In this document: positions 33,790 to 41,955 of the stretch, one piece after another | How positions within the stretch are numbered: position 1 is the stretch's first letter | Layout: each line of letters opens with the position of its first letter | Source: Acidovorax soli | GTDB taxonomy: Bacteria; Pseudomonadota; Gammaproteobacteria; Burkholderiales; Burkholderiaceae_C | Assembly: GCF_014207955.1 (NCBI RefSeq) | Contig: NZ_JACHLK010000004.1 | Location: 124,001-188,000 of the forward strand | DNA: 64,000 bases | Direction of reading: 5' to 3' | The notes under the pieces: model-generated | Seen by the model: the letters and a program-made list of their open reading frames with translations, nothing else | What the model was told of the DNA's origin: nothing | Database searches by the model: none | Translations under genes and position numbers: made by a program

Positions 33790-35529
33790 TCAGGCCCGAA
33801 GGATCTGCGCCATGCGCTCGCCGATGACCACACAGGGCATCATGGTGTTGCCGGTGGTCACCGTGGGCATGATGGAACCGTCGGCCACGCGCAGGCGGTC
33901 GATGCCGCGCACGCGCAATTGCGCGTCCACCACGGCCAGCGGGTCGCGGCCCATGCGGCAGGTGCCGACCTCGTGGAAGTAGGTGCCGGCCGCGTTGCGG
34001 ATGAAGTTCTCCAGGTCCGCACCCTTGAGCGGGCCGGGCATGACCTCGCGCTTCACGAACTCGCGCATCTCGCGCGCATTGCCGATCTCGCGGCACAGCT
34101 CCACGCCGCGCACCAGGGCCTTGAGGTCGGCGGGGTGCGAGAGGAAGTTGGCGTCGATGACCACGCCATCGGCCGGCTTGTTCGAGCGCACCGTGAGCCG
34201 GCCGCGGCTCTGGGGCTTGACCAGCCCCGGGGCGATGGACCAGGCGTGCTCGGCCATCGGGAACTGCTGGCTGGTCACCTCGTTGGCGTAGGGGATCTCG
34301 ATCTGGAAGGGCTGCAGGTCGGGCGTGGGCAGGCTGGCGTCGCTCTTCCAGAAGAAGGTGCATTCGGCCGCGTTGTTGCGCGGGGGAATGGCCTTGGGGT
34401 ACTCCCAGATGCAGCCCGCCAGCAGCAGGTGGTCGTGGTAGTTGCGGCCCACGCCGGGCAGGTGGTGCGCCACGGGGATGTCCTTGGCCTTGAGTTCGGC
34501 CTCGTCGCCAATGCCTGAGTGCATGAGGATGCGCGGCGTGTTCACCGCGCCCGTCGAGAGGATCACCTCGCGCCGCGCGCGGATGCGGCGCAGCCCGCCC
34601 TGGTGCAGCAGCTCGATGCCCTCGGCGCTGCGGCCTTGGAGCAGCACGCGCTGCACCTCGGCACCGGTCAGCACCGTGAGGTTGGGCCGGGACATGGCCG
34701 GGTACAGGTAGGTGCGCGCCACGCCGTGGCGGCGCCCGTCCTTGATGGTGGTGTTGGCGATGGCGCAGCCGCCCGGGCCCTCCATCATGCGGCCGTTGTG
34801 GTCGGCAAAGCTGGGGATGCCCACGCCGCGCGCGGCCTCCACCATGGCCGGGGCGATAGGGTTCGGGTCCTTGGCGGGTTGCACCCAGAAGATGCCGCCG
34901 TGGCCGCGCCACGCTGGGTCGGGCGCGCCCTGCCAGTCCTCGATGGACTTGTACAGTGCCAGCACGCTGCGGTAGGACCAGGCGTCGTCGTCCGCCTCGC
35001 GCGCCCAGTGGTCGAAGTCGTTCTGGTGGCCGCGCACATAGGCCATGGCGTTGATCGCGCTGCCGCCGCCCAGCGCCTTGCCCATGGGCTGGGCCACCAC
35101 ACGGTTGTTGAGGTGGGCGTTGGGCGTGGTGGCGAACGACCAGTCCAGCGGCGTGCCCAGGTTGGTGAACCACACGCCGGGGTCGTTCACCGAGTCCACG
35201 TCGTCGCTGCCGCCGGCTTCGATCAGCAGCACGCGCAGCGTGGGGTCTTGCGTGAGCCGGTGCGCCACCACGCAGCCGGCGCTGCCCGCGCCGCAGACGA
35301 TGTAGTCGTATTCGTCGGTGAGCGCGCGGTTCAGCGCGCGCTGGTTGTCGCGCACGGCCACGGCCTTGTCGGCCATGGTGCAGGCCGCCGTCATCGAAAC
35401 GCCGGCCGCCAGCGCCCAGCGCATGAAGCTGCGCCGGTCGGTGCGGCCGCGTGCCAGGGCCATCTCGGCGGCGTCGATGGCATCGCCGTGGGCCAGGTCG
35501 GGTGGGGAGGATTGATCGGATGGGTACAT
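33790..35529 (-). CDS. GMC-family flavoprotein oxidoreductase with Tat leader
   Basis: This 579-residue glucose-methanol-choline oxidoreductase has leader TDRRSFMRWALAAGVSMTAAC, a twin-arginine signal with a possible lipobox Cys. FAD binding is by YDYIVCGAGSAGCVVAHRL; GKALGGGSAINAMAYVRGH and STGAVNTPRILMHSGIG are the two GMC signatures. The active-site end reads YFHEVGTCRMG, SIMPTVTTGNTMMP. It probably oxidises an aromatic or aliphatic alcohol and hands the aldehyde to the downstream dehydrogenase. The signal suggests action outside the cytoplasm, while its partner appears cytosolic. A 17-bp palindrome lies about 110 bases upstream. Confidence 0.87.
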   Translation of the reverse strand: MYPSDQSSPPDLAHGDAIDAAEMALARGRTDRRSFMRWALAAGVSMTAACTMADKAVAVRDNQRALNRALTDEYDYIVCGAGSAGCVVAHRLTQDPTLRVLLIEAGGSDDVDSVNDPGVWFTNLGTPLDWSFATTPNAHLNNRVVAQPMGKALGGGSAINAMAYVRGHQNDFDHWAREADDDAWSYRSVLALYKSIEDWQGAPDPAWRGHGGIFWVQPAKDPNPIAPAMVEAARGVGIPSFADHNGRMMEGPGGCAIANTTIKDGRRHGVARTYLYPAMSRPNLTVLTGAEVQRVLLQGRSAEGIELLHQGGLRRIRARREVILSTGAVNTPRILMHSGIGDEAELKAKDIPVAHHLPGVGRNYHDHLLLAGCIWEYPKAIPPRNNAAECTFFWKSDASLPTPDLQPFQIEIPYANEVTSQQFPMAEHAWSIAPGLVKPQSRGRLTVRSNKPADGVVIDANFLSHPADLKALVRGVELCREIGNAREMREFVKREVMPGPLKGADLENFIRNAAGTYFHEVGTCRMGRDPLAVVDAQLRVRGIDRLRVADGSIMPTVTTGNTMMPCVVIGERMAQILRA

Positions 35530-35637
35530 GCGTGCTGTCTCCTGCTTTCTGGTTCCTGCTGACCGCGGGCGCGGTGCAGGGAAAGTCTAGGAAGACGCTC
35601 GCAGCGCGGCGAGCTCAGGGCAAACCCGCAGGGAAAG

Positions 35638-35654
35638 TGTTCCGAATCGGAACA
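35638..35654. promoter_or_regulatory. Perfect palindromic operator between regulator gene and GMC gene
   Basis: TGTTCCGA-A-TCGGAACA: two 8-base arms around one base. It lies just beyond the stop of the GAF/Fis regulator and about 110 bases upstream of the GMC start. I saw no sigma-54 -24/-12 pair between it and the GMC gene. It is the likely binding site of the adjacent Fis-type regulator; the TGTTCC-type arms recall AcoR-family activator sites. The rest of the 126-base gap shows nothing else. Confidence 0.6.
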
Positions 35655-35655
35655 G

Positions 35656-36807
35656 CTACGACTTGCGCTGCAGGTGGCGGTAGATCACACCGCGCGATAC
35701 GCCCAGCGCCCGGGCCGCGCGCGCCACCTTGCCGCCCGCGGCCTGCAGCGCCTGCGCGATGCTGTCGGCCTGGGCTTCTTCCAGCGTGCGTGGGGCGGCG
35801 CTGCGGGCGGGGGGCTCTTCTGCCGGGGGCGTTGTGCAGGTGGCTGCCACCGGGGTGAGCGCGCCCGCGCCATCGCGTGCCTGCAGGCGCGCGCCGCACC
35901 AGGCGGTGAGCCCGTTGGGCAGGCACAGCGCATGCGGGCCGGGGTGCCGCGCCAGGGCCACGAGCGCATGCAGTGGTTGGCCAAACACTTCCAGCGCGGG
36001 CAGGCCCCGCTGCGCCCCCGTGAGGCGGGCGGCCGTGGCATTGGTCCAGCGCACCATGCCGCCACCATCGATGCCGGCCAGGGCCTCCAGCGGCGTGCCC
36101 AACAGGGCCGGGTCGGCATGGAAGGCCAGCACCAGCAGGTCGTCGGACTGCAGCTGCAGCAGCCGGTTCTCGATGCCGCGCGCGTACGAGGCGATCAGCG
36201 CATAGGCGTCGAAGCCAAAGCCCCGCCCCTCCACCGAGAGGTCGAGCACACCAGCCAGTTGCCCGTCCACGCCGCGGATGGGCGCGGCCGCGCACTGGAT
36301 GCCCAGGATGGCTTCGTTGAAATGCTCGTTGGCCAGCACCGAGCAGCCCTTGCCCGTGGCGCTCACGATGCCCGGCGCCGTGGTGCCCAGTGACGCCTCC
36401 GAGAGGTCCATGCCCAGGCGGGCCAGGGCCGGCAGGGCTGATTCGGCGGCGCAGGGCGTGCGCTGGCCGGTGCAGACGATCACGCCCTGGGCATTGGTCA
36501 GCAAGAGCTGGCTGGGCGTGCCTGCCAGCGCCTGCTCCAGCTGCGCCAGGGCCGGCGATGCTGCGGCGCGCAGCAGGCGGCTGTGGCGCAGGGCGGCATC
36601 GGTGCGCAGTGCACTCAGCGGCTCGGCCTCGATGCGGTCGCGTGTGCGCTTGCCGGCCGCGTTGCAGCGCGACCACGATTGCAGCACCGCCTCGTTCACC
36701 AGGCCGGTGGGCTGTTCGCCTTCTTCGAAGAAGCGCTCGCGCGCGAGTGCAGCGCGCTGTGCCGGCGTAGAGAAGAAAAGCTGCGTGGGCGGGCCGGGGT
36801 GGGTCAT
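35656..36807 (-). CDS. AcoR-like GAF/Fis-type regulator without the AAA+ domain
   Basis: This 383-residue regulator has an N-terminal half like AcoR-type activators: RERFFEEGEQPTGLVNEAVLQSWSRC (key part NEAVLQSWSRC), then a GAF domain with GMDLSEASLGTTAPGIVSATG and NEAILGIQCAAAPIRGVDG. A PAS-like region follows (about 225-300). The C terminus is a Fis-type helix-turn-helix, ADSIAQALQAAGGKVARAA and LGVSRGVIYRHLQRK. The whole sigma-54-interacting AAA+ ATPase domain (about 240 residues with GAFTGA) is absent and the frame is continuous, so this is a short natural form. It must work with sigma-70 or as a repressor. It is located between the alcohol/aldehyde genes and bclA. Confidence 0.82.
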   Translation of the reverse strand: MTHPGPPTQLFFSTPAQRAALARERFFEEGEQPTGLVNEAVLQSWSRCNAAGKRTRDRIEAEPLSALRTDAALRHSRLLRAAASPALAQLEQALAGTPSQLLLTNAQGVIVCTGQRTPCAAESALPALARLGMDLSEASLGTTAPGIVSATGKGCSVLANEHFNEAILGIQCAAAPIRGVDGQLAGVLDLSVEGRGFGFDAYALIASYARGIENRLLQLQSDDLLVLAFHADPALLGTPLEALAGIDGGGMVRWTNATAARLTGAQRGLPALEVFGQPLHALVALARHPGPHALCLPNGLTAWCGARLQARDGAGALTPVAATCTTPPAEEPPARSAAPRTLEEAQADSIAQALQAAGGKVARAARALGVSRGVIYRHLQRKS

Positions 36808-36825
36808 GGCCGGGCCGCCTGGTGC

Positions 36826-37638
36826 TCAGGCGCGCTGCGCTGTGATGAAGTCCGTGGCCGCAGCGATCACCGCGTCGGGCCGGTCGCGGTGCGGCGAATG
36901 GCCGCAGGCGGGCAGCTCCAGCAGCGCGGTGCCCGGCACCCGGCGCGCGATGCCGCGGATCTGCTCCAGCGTGCCGTACTCGTCGCCCACGCCCTGGATG
37001 GCGAGCACCGGCGCGCGGATGGCGGCGATCTCGGCCTCGATGTTCCACTGCCGAAAGGGCGGGTGCAGCCAGATGCGGTTCCAACCCCAGAAGGCCGAGT
37101 CCGCATCGTCGTGGTAGCGGCCAAGTTTGGCGGGCAGATCGGTGCTTCGATAGGCATCGCGCGCGATCTCGATGTTGGCGATGGTCACGTCCTCCACGAA
37201 GATGTGCGGCGCCATCAGCACCAGGCCGCGCACGGCATCCGGGAAGCGCGCCGCATACAGCAGCGCAATGGAGCCGCCGTCGCTGTGGCCCAGCAGCCAG
37301 GGCGCCTCGGCGATGCCGAGCGCCTCGAAGAAGGCGGGCAGCACCTCGTGCGCCTGGCGGTGCATGAAATCCACGTCCCAGGTTTCATCGGCTGCGCGCG
37401 GGGTGGATCGGCCATAGGCCGGGCGCGAGAACACCAGGCCGCGCACGCCGGCGGCGGCGCATAGGCGCTCGGGAAAGTCCTTCCACATCGCCACCGAGCC
37501 CAGGCCCTCGTGCAGGAAGACGAGCAACGGCGCATCGCGGCGCTCGGGCGCGATCCACTGGTGCTCGACGCGCACCGTGCGGCCGCGCCATTCGATGCTG
37601 GCGAATTCCGTGGAGGGAGAAGATGCCTGTGCGGTCAC
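36826..37638 (-). CDS. Alpha/beta-hydrolase fold protein
   Basis: This 270-residue alpha/beta hydrolase has oxyanion segment LLVFLHEGLGSVAMW, nucleophile elbow LLGHSDGGSIALLYA with Ser near 123, and the C-terminal His in ACGHSPHRDRP. It starts with GTG at 37638, which overlaps the bclA stop as GTGA, so it is translationally coupled to benzoate-CoA ligase. Such hydrolases often accompany box and other CoA-dependent aromatic pathways and could hydrolyse a benzoate ester, a lactone or a stalled acyl-CoA. No exact substrate can be read. Confidence 0.83.
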   Translation of the reverse strand: MTAQASSPSTEFASIEWRGRTVRVEHQWIAPERRDAPLLVFLHEGLGSVAMWKDFPERLCAAAGVRGLVFSRPAYGRSTPRAADETWDVDFMHRQAHEVLPAFFEALGIAEAPWLLGHSDGGSIALLYAARFPDAVRGLVLMAPHIFVEDVTIANIEIARDAYRSTDLPAKLGRYHDDADSAFWGWNRIWLHPPFRQWNIEAEIAAIRAPVLAIQGVGDEYGTLEQIRGIARRVPGTALLELPACGHSPHRDRPDAVIAAATDFITAQRA

Positions 37639-39182
37639 GCGCGGGCCTCCTTCTCGCGCAGGCGAAAGCGCTGGATCTTGCCGGTGGCGGTCTTGGGCAG
37701 CTCCTCGATGAACTCGATGAAGCGCGGGTACTTGTAGGCCGCCAGGCGCTCCTTCACGAAGGCCTGGAGCGCCTGGGCGTCGGCCTGCTGGCCCGGCTTG
37801 AGCACCACGTAGGCCTTGGTCTTGGTCAGGCCCTCGCCGTCCTGCACGCCGATCACGGCGGACTCGAGCACGGCGGGGTGCTGCATCAGCGTGGCCTCCA
37901 CCTCGAAGGGCGAGACATAGATGCCGCTGACCTTGAGCATGTCGTCGCTGCGGCCGGCATAGGTGTAGTAGCCCTCGGTGTCGCGTGTGTACTTGTCGCC
38001 GCTCTTGGTCCAGCCGCCCTGGAAGGTCTCGCGCGACTTCTCGCGGTTGGCCCAGTACATCAGCGCCGCGCTCGGGCCGCGGATGTACAGGTCGCCCACC
38101 TCGCCGTCGGCCACGGGGCGGCCGTCCTCGCCGCGCAGCTCCACCTCGTAGCCCTCCACGGGCTTGCCGGTGGTGCCGTAGCGCACGTCGCCCGGGCGGT
38201 TGGAGATGAAGATGTGCAGCATCTCGGTGGAGCCGATGCCGTCGATGATCTCGCAGCCGAAGCGCTCCTTGAAGCGTTGGGCGATCTCGCCCGGAAGGGC
38301 CTCGCCGGCCGACGAACACATGCGCAGCGCCACGGCCTCGCGTGCCGGCAGCGCGGGCGAGGCCAGCATGCCGGCAAAGCCCGTGGGCGCGCCGAAGAAC
38401 ACCGTGGGGCGGTGCTGCGTCCAGCGGCGGAAGGTGGCGTCGGGCGTGGGCCGCTCGGCCATCAGCACCACGGTGGCCCCCACCGAGAGCGGGAAGGTCA
38501 GCGCATTGCCCAGGCCGTAGGCGAAGTACATCTTGGCGGCCGAGAAGCACACATCGTCTTCCGTCAGGCCGAGCACGGGCTTGCCGTAGAGCTCGGCCGT
38601 CCACCACAGGTTGGCATGGGTGTGCACCGTGCCCTTGGGCTTGCCTGTGGAGCCCGAGGAATAGAGCCAGAAGCCCGGGTCGTCCGCCGCGGTGTTGACC
38701 GGTGCGGCCAGCGGCGTGGCGCCGGCCAGCGCGGCCTCGAAGTCCTGCGCCCCCTCGGGCAGCGGCCCGGTGGGCTGCGAGACAAGCAGGGTGCGCACCT
38801 CGTGCGGGGTGCGGCCCATGGCGTCCTGCAGCACCGCCAGCAGGGCGCCCGATACGATGACCGCCTGGCCGCGGCTGTGGTCCAGCATGTAGGCGTAGTC
38901 GTCGGCCGTGAGCAGGGTGTTCACCGCCACCGGCACCACGCCCGCAACCAGGCAGCCCAGGAAGGCCACGGGCCAGTCGCTGCTGTCGTGCATGAGCAGC
39001 AGCACGCGTTCTTCGCGGTGAACGCCAGCGGCGGTGAGGGCTGCGGCCAGGCGCCGGGCCCGGTCTTCGAGCGCGCCGTAGGCCAGGCTGCCGCGGTCGT
39101 CGATGTAGGCGGTGCGCTCTGCGCGCGCTGCATTCAGGGTGAACAGGTGCTGGGCAAAATTGAATCGTGGGGGCAGGCTCAT
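37635..39182 (-). CDS. bclA: Benzoate-CoA ligase
   Basis: This 515-residue AMP-forming ligase activates benzoate to benzoyl-CoA, the entry step of the box pathway. It has PPRFNFAQHLFTLNA at the N terminus (typical of BclA/BadA), YSSGSTGKPKGTVHTHAN (P-loop), KMYFAYGLGNALTFPL (substrate pocket), DGIGSTEMLHIFISN, SGDKYTRDTEGYYTYAGRSDDMLKVSG (key part YAGRSDDMLK) and the C-terminal catalytic Lys in LPKTATGKIQRF. It follows boxD in the minus-strand operon but is separated from it by structured repeat copy C. The start ATG 39182 has an AGGAG site. Confidence 0.94.
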   Translation of the reverse strand: MSLPPRFNFAQHLFTLNAARAERTAYIDDRGSLAYGALEDRARRLAAALTAAGVHREERVLLLMHDSSDWPVAFLGCLVAGVVPVAVNTLLTADDYAYMLDHSRGQAVIVSGALLAVLQDAMGRTPHEVRTLLVSQPTGPLPEGAQDFEAALAGATPLAAPVNTAADDPGFWLYSSGSTGKPKGTVHTHANLWWTAELYGKPVLGLTEDDVCFSAAKMYFAYGLGNALTFPLSVGATVVLMAERPTPDATFRRWTQHRPTVFFGAPTGFAGMLASPALPAREAVALRMCSSAGEALPGEIAQRFKERFGCEIIDGIGSTEMLHIFISNRPGDVRYGTTGKPVEGYEVELRGEDGRPVADGEVGDLYIRGPSAALMYWANREKSRETFQGGWTKSGDKYTRDTEGYYTYAGRSDDMLKVSGIYVSPFEVEATLMQHPAVLESAVIGVQDGEGLTKTKAYVVLKPGQQADAQALQAFVKERLAAYKYPRFIEFIEELPKTATGKIQRFRLREKEARA

Positions 39183-39251
39183 GGTGGTGTCTCCTTTGGC
39201 CCTCTCGGGTCGGGTGCGCGCTTGGTGTCGCATCTGTGGTGGTATGTGGTA

Positions 39252-39519
39252 TCAGTTATTCATTGCGCTACGCGCCACCCTCGACGCATGAAACTGGCGC
39301 GGCCAAGGCCAGTGCTCCCGTGCAAGGGCCGCCGAGCCGCAAAGGCGGCGCTTCGCTTGCGTGCACCGGGAGCGTCCCCCTCCCGACTCGCGCAGCGAGT
39401 CGAGAGAGGGGCTGAGGGCCGCGGCTCCAAGCCTGCCTGCGCAGGCTTGGACGTGCCCGAAGAGCGGCCGGCTCTGACGGACGCACGGAGGCGCGAAGCG
39501 ACTCAGGGGGTGTTTCACT
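39252..39519 (-). repeat. Structured intergenic repeat, copy C (long form)
   Basis: Nearly identical in layout to copy A. On the minus strand it begins directly after the boxD stop with AGTGAAACACCCCCTGAGTC. It keeps the CCAAGCCTGC-CTGC-GCAGGCTTGG hairpin, but the next stem is GACTCGC-GCA-GCGAGTC where copy A has GCATTGC-GCA-GCAATGC, so both strands of the stem changed together. It lies between boxD and bclA and fills most of the 337-base gap. Confidence 0.85.
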
Positions 39520-41070
39520 TCAGAGTCCCAGCGCAGCGAGCACGCCGGGGCTGGCCTGCACGGCCGTACGCTGGTGGTAGAAGGCGAGTGCGCGCAGGCC
39601 GCCCAGTTCGGCGCCGCCGCCCGCGCGGCCCGGGCCGCCGTGCTGCGACATGGGCATCACATTGCCGTGGCCGCTGTGCGCCTGCGCCACGTCGGGCGTG
39701 ACCACGTGCACGCGGCCATGGCTGGCGGCCACGGCCAGTGCGGTCTGTGCCAGGGCGGTTTCGTCGCTGCCATAGAGCGAGGTGACCAGCGACCCCTGGC
39801 CCCGGTGGGCGAGGGCGATGGCATGCGCGCTGTCGCGGTAGGGCAGCAGCGTGGCCACGGGGCCGAAGACCTCCACGTCGTGCACCGCCTGCGCGGCATC
39901 GGCATCGCGCGCGCCCAGCAGCACGGGGCCGATGCAGGCGGCCACGGCGGGGTCGGCATCCACCAGCGGGCGGTCGCGTCCGTCGTACAGCACCTGGGCA
40001 TGGGCCTGCAGCGTGGCCAGGCCTTCACGCACCGAGGCCAGCTGGGCCCGGCTGACCAGCGCGCCCATGCGCACGCTGTCATTGCGCGGGTTGCCCACGC
40101 TGATGCCGGCGAGCTTGGCGCCGATGGCCTCGGCCGCGGCGTCGTACACCGCGGCCGGCACCAGGATGCGGCGGATCGCCGTGCACTTCTGGCCCGATTT
40201 CACGGTCATCTCGCGCACCACCTCACGCACCAGCAGGTCGAAGGCCTCGCTGCCCGGGGCCTCGCCCGGCAGCAGCAGGGCGCTGTTGAGGCTGTCGGCC
40301 TCGATGTTGGCGCGCACCGAGCGCTGGGCCACGGCAGGGTGCGAGCGGATGATCCCCGCCGTCTCGGCCGAACCGGTGAATGACACCACGTCGAAGGGTT
40401 GCAACTGGTCCATGAGCCCGGCCGAGCTTCCGGCAATGACCGACAGCGCGCCTGCGGGCAGCACGCCGGCATCCACCACATCCTTGACCATGCGCTGGGT
40501 GAGCCAGGCGGTGGCCGTGGCGGGCTTGGCGATGACCGGTACGCCCGAGAGCAGGGCCGGCGCAGCCTTCTCCCACAGACCCCAGGAGGGGAAGTTGAAG
40601 GCATTGATGCACAGCGCCACGCCCTGCGTGGGCACCGAGAGGTGCTGCGACTGGAAGGCCGGGTCCTTGCCCAGCCGGGCCGCATCGCCGTCGCGCAGCG
40701 CGCGCACATCGCCCAACGCGTCGCCCCATTTGGCGTACTGGCCCAGGGTGAAGATGGCGCCGTCGATGTCCACGCCCGAGTCGTTCTTCACCGTGCCCGC
40801 ATTGGCGGTGGCGATCTCGTAGTAGGCATCGCGGTTGGCGAGCAGCACCTTGACGATGGCGGCCAGCAGCGCGGCGCGCTCGCGGTAGGTCAGCGCGCGC
40901 AGGGCCGCGCCGCCTTGCTGGCGCGCAAAGCTGAAGGCCTCGGCCAGGTCGAGCCCGGTGGAATCCACGCGCACCAGTGCGTGGCCCAGCACGGGGTCGA
41001 ACAGCGGCGTGCCGTTGCCGGTGCCCGCCTGCCAGCGGCCGGCGGCGTAGTTGGTAAGAAGTTCGGTCAT
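39520..41070 (-). CDS. boxD: 3,4-dehydroadipyl-CoA semialdehyde dehydrogenase
   Basis: This 516-residue aldehyde dehydrogenase of the PaaZ/BoxD subgroup oxidises the ring-opened 3,4-dehydroadipyl-CoA semialdehyde to the acid. Visible are LTYRERAALLAAIVKVLLAN, INAFNFPSWGLWEKAAPALL, AKPATATAWLTQRMVKD, SFTGSAETAGIIR (cofactor loop), EADSLNSALL with the catalytic Glu, and KSGQKCTAIRRILVP with the catalytic Cys. The C terminus carries HGNVMPMSQHGGPGRAGGG. The MaoC-type hydratase domain of PaaZ is absent, as expected for BoxD. It lies between DUF4863 and bclA genes, flanked on both sides by structured repeats. Confidence 0.92.
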   Translation of the reverse strand: MTELLTNYAAGRWQAGTGNGTPLFDPVLGHALVRVDSTGLDLAEAFSFARQQGGAALRALTYRERAALLAAIVKVLLANRDAYYEIATANAGTVKNDSGVDIDGAIFTLGQYAKWGDALGDVRALRDGDAARLGKDPAFQSQHLSVPTQGVALCINAFNFPSWGLWEKAAPALLSGVPVIAKPATATAWLTQRMVKDVVDAGVLPAGALSVIAGSSAGLMDQLQPFDVVSFTGSAETAGIIRSHPAVAQRSVRANIEADSLNSALLLPGEAPGSEAFDLLVREVVREMTVKSGQKCTAIRRILVPAAVYDAAAEAIGAKLAGISVGNPRNDSVRMGALVSRAQLASVREGLATLQAHAQVLYDGRDRPLVDADPAVAACIGPVLLGARDADAAQAVHDVEVFGPVATLLPYRDSAHAIALAHRGQGSLVTSLYGSDETALAQTALAVAASHGRVHVVTPDVAQAHSGHGNVMPMSQHGGPGRAGGGAELGGLRALAFYHQRTAVQASPGVLAALGL

Positions 41071-41112
41071 ACAGTTAGATGGAGAAGAATGCGGTTATCG
41101 GTTGTCCAACAC

Positions 41113-41261
41113 GTTGTGCATCGCTTGCGGCACACGAAACTGGCGCGGCCGAAGCCAGTGCCCCCGTGCAAGGGCCGCCCCGCCGCACTGGGGGCGTCCC
41201 CTCCCGACTCGCGCAGCGAGTCGAGAGAGGGGTGAAGGCGCGAAGCGACTCAGGGGGTGTT
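41113..41261 (-). repeat. Structured intergenic repeat, copy D (short form)
   Basis: This copy begins exactly at the stop of the DUF4863 gene: its opening TGAAACACCCCCTGAGTCGC supplies the TGA. It keeps the first conserved block, the GACTCGC-GCA-GCGAGTC hairpin and the ACTGGC/GCCAGT stem. It lacks the roughly 100-base middle part with the CCAAGCCTGC hairpin found in copies A-C. It lies between DUF4863 and boxD. Confidence 0.82.
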
Positions 41262-41750
41262 TCATTTGCTGAACTGGATCTGGCCCTCGGGGAGCAAATA
41301 GAGCACCAAGGCGCGGCCCTGGGCCACTGTCGGCCTGTGGGCGGTGCCGGGGCCATAGACGCACCAGCCTGCCGGCCGGCCATCGAAGGTGGCGCTGCTG
41401 CCCTCGATGGGCATGATCAGGTCGATCTCGCCATTCGGGTGCGTGTGGTGCGGGCCGGCCAGGTCCTGCATGTCGACCACGTCCACCGAGAAGCGGTGCA
41501 ACGCATCCTCGGCCTTGAAGACCCGGCCGTACTTGATGCCACCGCCCTCGCGCTCGCACAGCCAGCCCTCGGCCACGCCGGCCAGGCAGGCGCTGCGCAG
41601 CTGTTCATAGGTGGCGCTGCCTGCGCCGTGGGCGGCGTTGAGCCAGCGGTCCAGCGCCGCGTCGAGCGGACGGCCGTCGATCTGCGCGGTAAGGTCGGCG
41701 AGCAGGGCATGGAAGGCTTCTTGGCTGGCGGGGCGGGTCGTCGTTGTCAT
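41262..41750 (-). CDS. DUF4863 cupin-type protein of the box operon
   Basis: This 162-residue protein belongs to a small cupin-like family. Its helical N-terminal half contains GRPLDAALDRWLNAAHG. The beta-rich C-terminal half has a metal-site-like AGPHHTHPNGEIDLIMPIEG and VYGPGTAHRPTVAQGRALVLYLLPEG. I recall the family includes 4-hydroxylaminobenzoate lyase (PnbB), but the role in benzoyl-CoA operons is unclear. It is the first gene of the minus-strand box operon, divergent from boxR, and therefore likely to be induced by benzoyl-CoA. The stop codon falls inside the first bases of repeat D. Confidence 0.75.
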   Translation of the reverse strand: MTTTTRPASQEAFHALLADLTAQIDGRPLDAALDRWLNAAHGAGSATYEQLRSACLAGVAEGWLCEREGGGIKYGRVFKAEDALHRFSVDVVDMQDLAGPHHTHPNGEIDLIMPIEGSSATFDGRPAGWCVYGPGTAHRPTVAQGRALVLYLLPEGQIQFSK

Positions 41751-41835
41751 CGTGGCGGGCTCTCTTGGAAGCTGGCTGGGGCTGTGGCGTGTTCACGGCC
41801 TTGGGCCAATGATGGCCTTGCGGTATCGTGAAACG

Positions 41836-41900
41836 TGCAGTATCTTGCGTGTAACTGAACGATAAACTTCGATGTGACGTTAGTCAAGCACTATAGTGCA
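41836..41900. promoter_or_regulatory. BoxR operator candidates at the boxR / DUF4863 divergent promoter
   Basis: Two TGCA elements (41836-41839 and 41897-41900) bracket this stretch, and the second adjoins the perfect palindrome GCACTATAGTGC at 41888-41899. The gap is AT-rich compared with its neighbours. BoxR/BzdR regulators are reported to bind TGCA-containing repeats, so this is the expected site for control of the minus-strand box operon and of boxR. Confidence 0.6.
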
Positions 41901-41955
41901 TATATTTGGACGCTGCCCCGGCAGGCACAATCCAATGGAGTGAACAAGGACGCGC

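Noticed and set aside
35530..35637. Sigma-54 promoter upstream of the GMC gene
   Set aside because: I looked because an AcoR-like regulator is adjacent, but saw no GG-N10-GC -24/-12 pair in a plausible position, and the regulator lacks the ATPase domain needed for sigma-54.
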